Positions 25,001 through 38,600 of a stretch of DNA of 64,000 nucleotides are shown in pieces (position 1 is the stretch's first letter; every line of letters starts with the position of its first letter). The position numbers and the translations under genes are program-made. Location of the stretch: NCBI GenBank assembly GCA_023055355.1, contig JALJCS010000004.1, positions 13,918,001 to 13,982,000 on the forward strand. Reading direction: 5' to 3'. This DNA is from Agelaius tricolor. Its lineage: Eukaryota > Chordata > Aves > Passeriformes > Icteridae. The notes beneath the pieces were generated by a model. It was given only the letters and a program-made list of their open reading frames with translations. It was not told where the DNA came from and searched no databases.

Positions 25001-27073
25001 CACATTACCAGAACTTTGCTAAGGCTTTCCTCCATTCCTCCAGCATCAGCAAAGTAAAGGGGTTTGCTTCATTATCCAAACTGACAAAACCTTTTCCCTT
25101 ACCTAGCTTTTCCTAAGTTCTGTTCTCTGTCAGAAGACTAGTGCCAGAGGAATGTCAAGTTGCCTGGTCTAGACATGGTGTGTTTCTGAGGTTTTTATCC
25201 CAGGTAGAATCTGACATTTAATTATATAAATGGATGCAGTGTTCATCACCATGCAGTCAAACATCTGTTATTTCTGCTGCACTTGGATATGTTTGGGCTC
25301 AAATAATCCAGGAGATAAAGCTTGTATGAGAAGATTTATGCTTCATCTTCAAGCTGATGTTCTTTCTACTCCAGATTTTGGAGGAAAAATAGGACAGGTA
25401 CTTAATTTATTTCCCACCTGATGGTTTTGTTCTCTATATATGTTGCTAATGGTTGAAGCAAGAAAAAACCTGTTCTTTATTTCACTCCCGCTTCCTGCTC
25501 AAACAATATTTTTTCATCACACATTTTTCTGTCTACTCATTGACCCTTCCAAAAAGAAATTTTTAATGAATTTTAAAGAAAATTAAGTTTTTGTAAATTT
25601 GTTGTGAATCAAAAACTGCATTAAGGGAATAACTCAAATGAGATTTTTCCCATCTGAAGAAACAACAGACAGACTATGTATCTCATAAGGGAGAAGTTTC
25701 AGGGTTAGTCAGCACTTATATGGTAGTTCACTAATCACCATACATACACGTAGCTCCTACCTAGCTTCTACACATGATGCTTTGTACCCCTCAGGGATCT
25801 AAAAGTGAGCCAGAGGAGTGGTCATGGCTGTTGAGATACTGGAAGTTTGGAGGGAAAAGATGCATACACAAAAAATAAGATTCCATCACTCCTCCAGCTC
25901 ACTGAGTAGCACATTTCCCTAATGCCAACTTTGTTCTTCTTTTTCAATTGTTGGGGATTTTTTTCCACTGATTAATTTAAAGTCTATTTCCACCCCACCT
26001 CTCCTTTTTTTCTTCTTTCCCCAACCACCAAGTTCTCCATGAATTTTATTATTTCTTTGGAACACACCCACAAATCTCAGTGGGTGAAATCCACTATACC
26101 ACAGCCTCAGAGTAGTTATTCAGCCAGCATATGACCACAACCTTGAATTGCTGGATCAACAAGAGCACTGTTGGATGTGCTCTGTTCACATGGTGCTTGA
26201 GTTACTTGCTTTTTCCAATGGTCTATTATTTCATGAATTTGTGAGGGCTAAAATTGGGCATTTGCATCTTAATCCCTTTGAGGCTAGGTGATTTCAGACA
26301 TTCAGTCTGGAACTCTTTATTGCAGTCATATTCCCATCAGTTGCTAGCTCAATCTGGCCCTTTTGTTAAAGACCCCTACCCTTTCCACTCATCACACTCA
26401 TTGCTATTGTATTTTCCCTAACAATACTGCTTCTATATCCATTATCCTTATTATAGGGAAAAGACGTAAGGAGACCCCTACCCACAGTCACTGAATCCAA
26501 CATTTTCAGTAAGTTACATCATAGCATCCCTTTGAGCATTCCCATTTACACTTCTGCTTGATTTGGTTTTTTCCCTACTAAAGATATGCTAAATTACTCA
26601 GAAATAAAGTGTTGGCTATACTAGCATCCCTGGAGGCAATGCATACGTCAGTATAGAATTTGGTTGCTTCCATAAGATCCTATTCAAACTTGTGTGGTCT
26701 GTATGTTATTTCTAATAACTATCACAACTGTGTGCATAAAGCTAGAGATTTCTGCTGGCCTCTCTCTGTTACAGCTCTTTAGAGTTGCTTCAAAACATTT
26801 TGTGATTTCCATTTTGGGATTGAGGAAAAATGGCATCCCTGGTGAGGAGCTCAAAAGAGGGTACAGAAATATCCAATGCACCCTCCCTATAAGAGTCAAA
26901 GTATGCTTGCAGCAAAGAAAGGCATTTATATAAGGGAAGTGTAGAAACATATATATTACATGTTCAAAACCTACTCCCATGAACTGTTGCTTTAGTAGAA
27001 AATTCTTAAAAAGCTGAACAGAGGTGATTGGTTTGATGTTTAGTTCCTTGAATTGGATCAGATTTTATCAGCC

Positions 27074-27091
27074 TATATATATATATATATA
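27074..27091. repeat. (TA)9 microsatellite
   Basis: An uninterrupted TA dinucleotide run in the intergenic interval. Confidence 0.9.
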
Positions 27092-29270
27092 ATCTCCATC
27101 GAGTTACAAGAAGAGTTGGTCCAAGCTGAAGGTCAGTGAAAGTAAAAAAAAAGTGATGCTGTTAGTACAGTGGAAGGTGCTTTGGGGATGTTGCCATCAG
27201 TGACACTTCAGCTTGGATCTTTGTGCTGTACTCTGGTTACTGCATCTCCTTAGTGGACAGGATCATGAGAATTGGCATCTCCATTCATGTGCTTGGCTAC
27301 TCAGTGCATATTGACTGCCTGACTTACTGACTGCCTAGTTCATAGCTGGGGCAGCAGGGGCAGACTCATAGAGGTGCTGTGGTTCAATCTCTTCAATACA
27401 AAAGAAAAATTAAGAAAGGACTTTATCACAAAGCAAGCTACTGAACTGAAGAAATCCTGTGCTAAGTTTGTGGAAATGCCCTAATCAACGCAAGCTTCAA
27501 GGCCTCTTCCCACACATTATTTAAAATTTGACTAACCAAAAAAAAAAAAAAGGCTTTAGTATAAAAGATCATGCCTGAAGCATGAGCACATTATTCTGCA
27601 TACAGTACACATTTAAGCTCCATCTTCACTCATGCTTCACATCTCCTGCACACTGGAGGCCACTGATCAGTGTCTGGTGGATCAGAGAGCAAACACTGTT
27701 GACATATGAGGTTCTAGAGCATGAGAGGAGCCAAAGGGCAGGACTAACACATGGGTGAGATCCAGGCCTTGCTGCAGGGGGTGTGAACATATTGCTCAGG
27801 GTGTAACACTTGCAGAATGGACTGTACTAACACTTTAGCAGAGGTTAGTGTCCTGGAAGGGCTTCTGTGACAGTCAAATGACTTCCAACAAGGCAGTGAA
27901 AGTTGGATTCCTAATATTCTTCTGATAAATGCTTTATTATTCTAATTTATTGTAGTAATACCAGAAGTTGAAACAAAACAGTGGATCCCAACAGCACGCA
28001 GGGCTTACACAGATTAATAGTTATCTTGGAGCTCTATGAGACTAGAGTTGTCACATATAGGGCAGGTACAACTGCTGTCAGTATTGCTTCTATGAAGCTG
28101 TAGGAAATTATACTGTGTGAGGGAGGTGAGAGGTGGCACACAGACCAAGACCCCATCAGACAATCAATTGTCTATTGAAGTGGGGTAGAAGGGATAGGGC
28201 TGGGAGAATGCATTTCAGAAACAGCAGGAGTAACCAAGAAAAACAGCTGAGAAAGCATCTGAGTGATGTCAGATGGGAGAACAGAGAGAGCAATGATTTT
28301 CTCTGCCTTAGTAATAGATGTACACTTATTAGTGAAGGATAGCTCTGACAACACAAAAGAATAGAATTCTGGTTTTCCCTCCAGCAGGTGTAAATCTTTG
28401 TGACCCTTTTTGCCCAAGTACTTGTGAAAAATGTCTCATGGGGAGTCCTACTTTGAGCCCAGTGCTTGCTGAGATCAAATACTTTCCTCAGAGGTTTGTC
28501 ACAGGTGGCCTCTACCTCCCTGCCTAATGTCTGCAAAGCCTTGAATGGTTGAAAAGTCTGCTTTATTTCTACAGTCAACTGTCTTAAAAGATCTGGAAAT
28601 ACCTCTTCATGGTATCCAAATGCCACAAATGAGAACAGAGCATTTTCAGGTAAAATATCAGCGTTCACATGCTGATGAATTGCCCATGCAGCACAGACAT
28701 AGAAAAAATACCATATAAACTTTTCAAGCTAAACAATTCCTTCATCACTCAGAACCTAAGAAGCTTAATGTTCCAGCCTTTAGAGATTGTCCTTCAATTG
28801 CCTGCTCAATTTTAGTACCTCCCTTTCTCAGAAATCTCCCCTCTGTGAGCTTTAGTGAGTTTCCTGTTTACCTTAATTTAGCTAATGCATAAGATATCCA
28901 AGGCTGATTACAGAACTGTCAGTCAGATGGCAGGACTTGACTGATTCTTTCATTATTCCATTACAGTTTCCTTCTGCTGGCATCCCTTTTTACTAGCAGT
29001 AGGTGTCCCGTGCCCAAGGAAGCACTGTGTGTGAATATCCAAAGAGGACCAAACCCTAGATGAGTTGGTTGAGTCCCTAATAGCTGTCTGCTTGTGAAAG
29101 CAGTAAGTAGCAGAGTAGACATGACATTGAATGGTGCTGAGATCCCACTTAGCTGTTTCAGGGGAGGTATCACAAACAAATGTACAGGTAGACCTGAGCA
29201 AGAAGCCAGTGAGAAGTGGCTCAGATCCCCACAGTGCTTCCAGAGCAGCAAAGGGTGAAAAGTTCCCCTA

Positions 29271-29309
29271 GTACAAACTAGGCTGTACTGTTTGTACCCT
29301 AGTACAAAC
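29271..29309. repeat. GTACAAAC direct and inverted copies
   Basis: GTACAAAC (29271-29278), its reverse complement GTTTGTAC (29290-29297) and a third direct copy (29302-29309), within a near-duplicate of 'ccctagtacaaact(a/t)ggctg'. It looks like a small local duplication. Confidence 0.6.
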
Positions 29310-32300
29310 TTGGCTGGTGGTAGTTAGCAAAGAGTTGACAGACTGTGAACTTCTCCACTAGATGCAGGGGCTTCTCAGCAGATGATCAGGACATGAGTAT
29401 CTCATGATGGAAAACGCTTTTGTCACAGAGCTGTTTGTAACTGTCCTGTTGCAGGTTAATCCATTGCATTGTCAAATCCTTACAAACAACTCAGATACAG
29501 CTCTCCAACAAAGGACTGCTTGGCTCTAGAGGAGGAAATCAGCCATTCAAATCTGAGCCTGACTCCAAATGGATCTGTCATTAGGATTGCAAATAGCACC
29601 AGGGAGCATGCCTTCAGCTCCTGGGTGCATAGGCAACCCTGCAAATGGGTCCTCTCATTCTTTTTTTCACTGTCAGTACCATGCAGCTTTTACAACATCA
29701 AGTTCCAGTTAAGTAGTGCATCTAGGTCCTAGAAACCTTTTTGTGCAGATTTTGTGCATCTCTGCAAGCTGCTTGTCCTCTTTTTCCTGAGCCATCATAA
29801 CTGAAGAAACCAAAGATTTTTTTTTTCTGAGTGAATATATGCTTGGGGGTAAAAGTACATGTGGAAGGACTAAATCAGCCTCTTCTTCCACACCTAGGGG
29901 GCAAAAGAAAAATGAAGGCTTGTCAATATATGCTTTCTGTTTCAACTTGGCATTTTGACACCTCTTTTGGCCAGTTCATGTTAGATTAAATTAGGTACCT
30001 TCCCAAGCAGCAATGATTCACAACATTTTGCTCTGCTTCCAGCTGCCATCCTTGTGCTGAGGCAGTGCATCAGCTGGTCTCTCTGCATTCTCCATCTGGA
30101 TGCCTCATCGGTCTCTTCTCATGGCTCGGTTTGAACTTTGCCTTCCTCTTCAGCTGCCCAAAGGCAGCACCCACTCCAGCAGGATGTCAGCAGCATAATC
30201 CCCCCTGGCATCTGCTCCCTGAATAACTGATATTGCCTCCAAATTCAGCCTGCTTCCCCAGTCCCTTGCTCCCCCTAACAAAGCAGTTCTTTCCCTCAAG
30301 TGTGGCAGCAGGGATCATCTTTGCCAGTTGGCCTTGCACTGGTCTCCTTCTCTCTGAAGGGGAAGCACACTCATTATCCTCACCTCTGAAGACTTTTCAG
30401 TCTGCAGACATGCATGTGCTGATCTGTTAACTTCTCCCACCTGATTCCCTGGCCTGTTACATTTTTGGAAAGAGCAAAAAGTTTGAAAATGTCAAAACAT
30501 TTAAAGTTGGGGTGAATTTGTTTTCAAATTGTATCTATCTTACCATATGTCATCCTTCTAGAAGCACTGGACTTTAACAGGAGTGCATATGCCATGACTA
30601 CAGCCAGCCACAGGCATCCTGTGATGCCACATGGCTGTGTAATTCTGTTAGCCACAGTGCACCACAGGCACATCAATTCAAGAAGAGTCTATGAACTTCA
30701 TTTGGTAAGGTGAGGAAACTGCAAGTTTATGAACCTGGACTATTAACACCATTCTAATAAACATTGCAACTTGGGAAAATTTGGCATAAAGTAGAAAGTT
30801 TTTGTGGATTTTACTTTTTTCCTAGGAAAATGTTTGCAAAATGGAAACTTAAAAGACAAATCATCATGCTGAAACCCACTTTTTCATCTTAAAATTATTT
30901 GCAAGGAGAATTTATATCTAACTTCAGCTTAGAGATGCCTCATAGCCATGCCTTGTGATCTACACTTACATTGTTGCTTTTGAGAGGGCAAAATTACTCA
31001 CAGACTTCCAAACACTCATAGTTTTGGTTTTTTGCTTTCTCATCTCTCTGCAGAAGTCTCCCTCTCTCAAATGAGCTCTGGAGTAAGGCTGGTGCCTGTA
31101 ATCTTTAAAGATTTTCTTTTTCATCCCTCAAACCTTGTCATGGGCAGCCACTTCAGGGATCCACGTGGGTCCACTTCAGGGACCTTCTTTATTCAGTCAA
31201 CTCATTCCTAAGTCTTTTTCTTCCAGACAGTCCTCTTTCCTGCTTTCTATCCATATTTCAACAATTTGTTTAAATGACAAACCACTTTCTTATTCTGTAC
31301 TGCAGCTTGGCCTCTGTATATTTTAGTATGAAGGGCATCTTTTTTTTCATTTTCTAGCTCTTTTTTTCTTCTCTCTACACTTATACAACAATGTAAGCGC
31401 CTGAAAATGCAGCAGCATTTCTGTTTTGATCAAATCATTCATCCAGTCACTCGGACTTGATCATGCTGGATTGAGCACACATAAAGGAGATTCCCTGTCC
31501 GAGCTGCTTTCCGGGAGGCTGGATGGCACCTGTGGTGCCTTTCACCCTTCCTGAGAAACAGGACCCTCAGTTTCTCAGATCCATTTCCTACAGATTCTTT
31601 TCAGGCATTCCTGTTGCAAGGACATGTGTAGTGAACACCTGAGGAGAGAACATGCATCAACCTCTAAAGGATTGTGAGATCAGGTTTTTTTTAACTTCTG
31701 TGATTAAGAGTAACACTCTGTTGCAGAGAATTTGGCCTGTAACAGCACCCGGTGGGTTTTTTTCTTTATTCTACTCCTCCGTTTTCACACTAGCATACTA
31801 GCACAGGAGGCTGCACACATGAGGAAATAAAAAAGTTAGAAGAATTGATGTTGTAAGCTGACTGGACTGTCAGGAATGAACTTAGCATGCTTAGTTGCTC
31901 CTGTCAGATGGCAATAACAAGTCTACTTGCCTTGGATTTATTCACTGAGAATACTGTCAAGCAATTCTATCACTTGATGCTGTGTGTATTTCAAGGTTCG
32001 TATGGCTTCTGGTAGACATGTTAAAACCATGTAACATCCATTTCTATCACCTGAAGAATCAGTCCTCAGCTAAGAAACTGATGCTGTTTCACCTCTGCAT
32101 ATTGTGATGGACTCACTCAGGTGATCATCGGGCAATAGCTATAAAGCAGCTGCTTCAGCACGATGAGAATTATTAACCCTTTGGTGTGGGGCTGAGTGAA
32201 TGCTCCCCCTGCTCCATGATGGCTGTCCTGTGTCTTGCCTTGCCTCTCTCTCCTGCACTCTTGCACGTTCCCCGAGGCAGGGGTGCGGGTGACTGGAAAT

Positions 32301-32403
32301 GTGAAGTCACCTGATAGGATGCTGCCTGACTCCCTTCGCTCTGTGCGGCATAAGCTCTCCTTGCCTAGTGGTAGTGAAAGCAACTCTGCAAGGCTTTGCT
32401 CTG

Positions 32404-32420
32404 CTCAGCAGGCTGCTGAG
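32404..32420. promoter_or_regulatory. CHRNA6: Palindrome in the probable CHRNA6 5' UTR/promoter
   Basis: CTCAGCAG-G-CTGCTGAG, an exact 8+1+8 palindrome 135-151 bases upstream of the CHRNA6 start codon. It lies within the expected promoter or 5' UTR. Any role is inference. Confidence 0.3.
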
Positions 32421-32554
32421 TTTGCTGCAGATGCAAAACAGAAATCCATCCTTCTACTGCCTACTTACCACCAGGAGGGTTATATGTCTTCTTGCCTCTT
32501 GTTCCTTCCCCCAAACCTCTGTTCTCAAAAGGAAGCTCTGTTCTGCTGCTAGCA

Positions 32555-32633
32555 ATGCATCCTAAGACGTGGCTATGCTGGTGTTGCCCTGCTTTCTGCG
32601 TGTGGGCATTCATGTTCACATCCTTGATTAAAG
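32555..32633 (+). CDS. CHRNA6: CHRNA6 coding exon 1 (signal peptide)
   Basis: ATG at 32555 with G at -3. It encodes 26 residues ([17 protein letters not shown] and onward), hydrophobic as expected for a signal peptide, plus one base. The donor is GTAGGC. The phase fits exon 2 exactly (G|AT, Asp). Exon 1 is the least conserved exon of the family, so this assignment rests on phase, length, hydrophobicity and position. Confidence 0.8.
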
Positions 32634-35600
32634 GTAGGCTCTCTTTGATACCAGTTTCTAGAATATTTTCTAGTTACTGTCTCTGCTTCTGTTTTCTTGA
32701 ATTAATTCAATGTAAAGCTCCCACCAGCTATTTCTAACCTGAAATCTTTAACACTTCAACAGTATTTGAAAAGAGCTAAAGCAATACTAGTTTTCCAATG
32801 TAAAACTCTTCATTTGTGTTTGATAACTAATGGAAGAACTATTTCTAGAAAACAATAGAAATGGATTAGGGTTCCTAGTAGTTTCATTTGATGCTTGAAT
32901 TTGCAAGTGCTTAAATAATGCAGGCTATGGACATGCATGGTCAGTACTCACACTTTCAAAAGTGAGAACTTTAACTATTGCTTACTATTGTTTGTGATCT
33001 GTGTTTTAAATATGCTGCAGTCATTTCTGTTCACAACTCTCATGGAGTTTAGCATGATTTTTGCATTTAGGACACATTTATTTTGAAACTCGCTTCTGCA
33101 GATGACCAAGATGCGTATCAAATATACTGCTTGTCTTAGCAAGGCATTAGAAACTGTTTTAAAGCAGCACCATAGGGTAAAACCTAAATACTTGTCTGGT
33201 TTCATTACTTTATTTTAAAGCATATATCTATTACAAAGCCAGTGGGAAAATTTCAAATGAAACATGATTTTAGATGCATTTACTTTATGTTCCCACAGTA
33301 GTGTACTTCTAATCACAGCGCTATGGGTGGTGATAATGAAATCTGAAAAGAAAAATTTTAGTTCTTTTTTGAATGAAACAATACATGATATAAAAGAATC
33401 CAAACTTCATGACATATTCACGTGTCTTCTCTGAATGATGCAGAAAGGATGAAATAAAATATCAAGTTTTTAAATTTTTACTAGAATTTTCTTTCCATAC
33501 ATGTAAGTGACCAGTAGGCAGCATTTCATCTTGCAGTATGATAATCCCCTGCAATTTCAGGATGCTTTGTGATTTCACCTTAGAAGGACAGTCTAATCAT
33601 GAAAGTGCAGCATACTGAGACCAAGTGTCTCCCTGCAGGACATCTGCACATCCACAGGCCCTTGAAGGATATGTAAATTGCAAATTTATGTGCCAGAGAC
33701 CATGCTGCCTGGTACAAACCCCTTCTATGTTTAATATTTGCAATCATAAGGGCTTGTCATGGTTACTTGTCTGGTGTGTTCTAGTGCAATCTGGGACTAA
33801 TGCAAAAAACTTATGACAATGAGTCCGAAAACAAATTTTTCCTCAGTTGTATCAGTAATATCTTTGGGATCATCATATAGCTTTGATAACACAGCTGTGC
33901 ACAGCATGAGACAGAAATTCTAAATCTTGAGTTTATAAAATGTTTTCATTTATGTGCTGAATTACAGTAATGTAATAGCAAAGTTTTTCAAGAAAATTGT
34001 TCTTCTGAGCTGTTGTTGCCAGAGCAAATAAAATTTTATATTTTCCTTTAGAAATCAAAGTGTATAGCCTTTTATACTGTGAAAATAACTGTTTCAGGTT
34101 TAGACTATGTGTAACAGGTTAGGAGCATTCTTAACTCTGCAGTGAGTCAGCTCAGTGCCTGTCACATACCTTGCTTCTTCTAAGCCATCTGGTCTGTTCT
34201 TCATTAAGGAGGGGTTACAGCTGTGATCTGCTTGTTCCCAAAGAACAGTTCTGTATTACATAGATGCATGCTATTCTATAAGAAATGTTAATATTTCCAC
34301 TTTTTTCTTGTTCTTAGAACTTAATAAATGAACTTTCTGCAAAGAAAAATTGTGCTATCTAAAGACTGGAAATATCAATTGTGAGGATAAAATTCAGTCA
34401 TGTTTAAGATTAGGAGGCATCATTGTAGTCCTCTAATCACCTGATAGAGATTTTGATACAGTAGTTGCAGCCTCAAGCTTTTAATTTCTAAGTAGGTATG
34501 CTTTTCATGAACACCCTGTTTTACTGGGGAGATTCACAAAGATTAAATCTGTCACATTTCTACTTCTTATATTTCACACCACCTTACTTTGGTATGATAC
34601 CAAGGTGGGCCACATGGAGGCTCATAGGCCAAATCCAGCTTAGGAGACAAAACCAGCAAAGCCATTACCTTACTATTTGAGGAAACAAGGAGTAGCCAAC
34701 ATTCTGCAGGAGGATGCTTTCAACTGACACCATACTGGCAACCTCTCTTCTCTATGCTCTGGTAGCTTTAAACATGGTCACAAGCACAAGGTCCAGAAAT
34801 ATAGCACAGACTAGTATGTTATCCAACACCTTCTTCCCTCTTTTTCTTCTCTCTGGCTTAGCTGTTCTTTGTCTTTTCCAATACAGATACCACAGCCTGC
34901 GAATCAGAGGAACGGTTATTTCACAAACTCTTCTCCCAGTACAACCAGTTCATTAGGCCGGTGGAAAATGTGTCTGATCCTGTCACAGTGTATTTTGAAC
35001 TGGCCATCACCCAGCTTACAAATGTGGTAAGACTCACTACACAATACTGCTGAGCTTTGGGGATGGTTGTAAACACATGCAAATTGCTGAAGCTGCACAT
35101 ACCTACAACTCTCCTAGCTTTCATTTCATGTGTTTCTACATGCACCTGCTGAAACCTTTGCTGTTCTTTTAGTCAGATGAGTTGTTCCAGTTGCTTGAAG
35201 AAGTGGTTTGAATGACACAGATTCATTTCTTTACTTCTATAGAATCAAACCCCTCTGCTTCAGATAGCAGCCTCCAGAGCCCAGGGCAGAAGCACTAAAT
35301 GTTCAAGCCCAGGCTAGCCCTCTTCACAGGGCTAGCCCACTCCAGAGACACCTAGTGTGTCCACATTGTGTGTAGCATGTGACCAATTCTGCTTTGGGAC
35401 TACTGTCATTTCCCAGTAGTCCTGAGGGGAAAAATCTTCTCCTTTTTTTCAATCTATGTGTTTCAAAATGATGTAAGGGAAAAGTGTGGAAAGTGGAAGA
35501 AAGCATGGAGGTGGGGATGAATGTTGCATGTTTTGGAATGCAAATGGCTGTGGGGCAAACATACTGGGCAGGACAGAGCCAGTGTGGAAGAAACAAAACA

Positions 35601-38600
35601 TCACCTTTCTGATTTGTGACTGATTGGCAATTGCAATAAGTGACTGTAAAAAGAAGGTTTCTGTGTGGCAGCTACCTAATTTAGTGCTGGTCAAGTGTAT
35701 CTGCTCTAGAGGTTTGCATAGAAATTCAAAACACTGTGATACAAATGTCATTTTTCTTGAATCTCAACCAATTCTGTACTGTGTAATCAGAGTTTTTTAA
35801 ACACTGAATCCAACAAAATACACAGCCACAAGAAGAATCTCATTCTTTTGGTACAGGTCAGAGCAATTCTAGGTTGTGTGCTCTCCAGATACTCAAATGT
35901 CTGGCAAAACAGTGCAGCTTTCTGTATACCCGATATTTATGGAGCATGATTTTTCGGTAAAGTTTTATTCATTTTTCAGTAGGGTTGCACACAACAATGT
36001 ACAATGTGTAAACCTCTTGAAAGATGCTAGAAAAAATCTGCTATCAGTGAAATTAATGTGAAATTCTATTTTCCAGTTTTATGGGCTAAGGTTTTGGCCA
36101 TCTCAGGATACTAAAACTGTTTATGCCTGTGTTTCTTTATAGGATGAAGTCAATCAGATTATGGAAACAAATTTGTGGCTAAGACACGTAAGCAACTGTG
36201 TTGCATTTCTCATGCATTTTGCATCGAAATGATTAAATGTGTGTTACTTGTAACTCACATCTATATGATAATACAGTTTTTGTTTTGTAACAAGGATTTA
36301 AAAAAATTAATGAGAAGCTCCACAATTGAAAAAGTAATTTCTTCATTCTTTTTACCTAGAAGTTACATCTTCTTTCTTTCCAGTGAGATATATTCTTCTC
36401 CAACTTCATGATGATTGGTTTTCTTCTGGAAAATCGAGCTGGATGTACTCCTTAAAGAGTGATTAAATATGCCACTCTAGGTCATCCCCATCAAAATATT
36501 TATTAGAAAAAGGAACATGCCTCCATTGTTCCTGATAGCTTTGAGTATTTTAACATAGATAAGTACTGGAATTAAATACCAATATAGCCAGATGGAACAT
36601 GCCTGGGCTCGTCTGGCCCTTGCTGCTTGACCAAAGGCGGTGCTGTAGTGTTTCACCTCAGAGACACCTTTGGCTGGCTGGATATTGCAGCTCGGTGCTT
36701 GGGACAAGTCCAGGCATGGAGGAACTCAGGTTTACCTCTGGTGGAAAGGCTTCAGGCGAGGTGAAGGAAAGGAATTGGGTTCTGCTGGAGGGTTTCCATC
36801 CAGAGCTTTATTCCTGGCACACAGGCCTCTGAGTGCAGCCACAGCTCCAACAGAACCACAAACCGCATGGTCGCCGTGTCTTTTAACCCCGGGGAGAGGG
36901 AGAGGGAAGGGGTAGGTGTGCCACCAACCAGGTGAGGGCGGGGAAGTCTCAGGGGACAAATGACACCTGGATGGCCCAAAGTCCCCAGGGCTGAGAGGCA
37001 TCTTTTGAACTTTGCCAATCACACAACGCCCTTTCTGGAATGCAAGATTGACGGACAGCGCTCAAAAGGGGGCAGGGGAGGGGAAGGGAGAGGTGATTGG
37101 CCTCTCACCTGGGAAAGGAACCGGGATAAGTGAGACAGGCTATGACATCACACCACAACAGATAAGGATCCTTAAGGGACCTAAACTGCTGAGAAAATAT
37201 AGCTAACTTGCACCATTGTTTTCAGGCACTGTTTGTGGTCCATGCAGAGTTTTCTGTAAAACAATAGGTGAGAGACCATGGAGCATGGCCCTATAATAGG
37301 GCAATAGGCAGCAATGCAGGACAGCTGCTGTGCATCCCTCACTGCCCTGACCTGGTATGTCAGTACTCCTGTGGAACCAATACTGTTGTCTGGCAGCAGC
37401 TGCCTGTTTGTGAGCAGGTGGACCAAACATGGGGGTACTGGTCTCCTCTGGTGCTGTCCTCCTCTCACCTGTGGGGTGCTGCAGCAAGGTCCCTATTTTC
37501 TCTTGGCAAGGGGGAGGTAACCTTTCACAGACAAGGCTCTCTACTGATGTCACACAACAGAGGAGAGATCTCAGCATGGCAGCAGTTCATAGCAATTGGC
37601 ACCCCATCCCATCACAGAGAAGAGAGTAGCAATCAAGAGAGCAGTATTCGCACATGTCTAGTGTTTCTCCAGGTCATGGCCTTCCTCTCTTTTGGACCAC
37701 TGTCCCCTTTTCAACATGCTACATTTCATTACAGTGTGTCATTTTACAGGAAGATCTGAGAAACAGATATTTGTTGATAATTTAAAGTTTTATAATCCTT
37801 GTCCATTCTTCTTTCAGATTTGGAATGACTACAAACTGCGATGGGATCCCAGACAATATGATGGCATCGAATTTGTTCGGGTACCAGCAGATAAAATTTG
37901 GAAACCAGATATTGTCTTGTATAATAAGTATGATGATTCATTTTACCCATTTTATTGACTCATTTGAATATCTCAAAAATATCCCCTTGCAGCTCCTATA
38001 AAAACACCCATTACATTTTATTTTCATGGTAATTTTTTTGGTTTTGCCTCATTTGTCTTTCCAGTGCTGTGGGAGATTTTCAAGTTGAAGGCAAGACCAA
38101 AGCCCTCCTTCGCTATGATGGAATGATCACCTGGACCCCACCAGCTATTTTTAAAAGCTCCTGTCCTATGGATATTACTTTCTTCCCATTTGATCATCAG
38201 AACTGTTCACTCAAATTTGGCTCATGGACCTATGACAAAGCCAAAATTGATCTTCTGATCATTGGATCCAAAGTAGATATGAATGACTTTTGGGAAAATA
38301 GTGAATGGGAAATAGTTGATGCTTCTGGCTACAAACATGATATCAAATATAACTGCTGTGAAGAGATCTACACAGACATAACATATTCTTTTTATATTCG
38401 AAGATTGCCAATGTTCTACACCATAAATCTGATCATTCCCTGTCTTTTCATCTCATTCCTGACTGTGTTAGTTTTTTACCTGCCATCTGACTGTGGTGAG
38501 AAGGTTAATCTTTGCATCTCAGTGCTTCTTTCTTTGACTGTATTTTTACTGGTGATCACAGAAACAATCCCATCCACCTCTTTAGTAATTCCCCTAGTTG

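Larger units (their letters stand above)
10816..32500. other. Gene-poor interval between IDUA and CHRNA6
   Basis: About 21.7 kb, AT-rich overall, in which I recognise no coding exon with family resemblance on either strand. Contents I can name are a CR1 fragment (16725-17105), T-runs near 17458 and 24954, a TA repeat at 27074, a TG-rich patch near 12985-13030, and short perfect inverted repeats at 18992 and 29271. A 170-codon open frame at 28156-28668 (- strand) has no motif I recognise. Regulatory elements for CHRNA6 could lie here but cannot be read from sequence alone. Confidence 0.6.
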
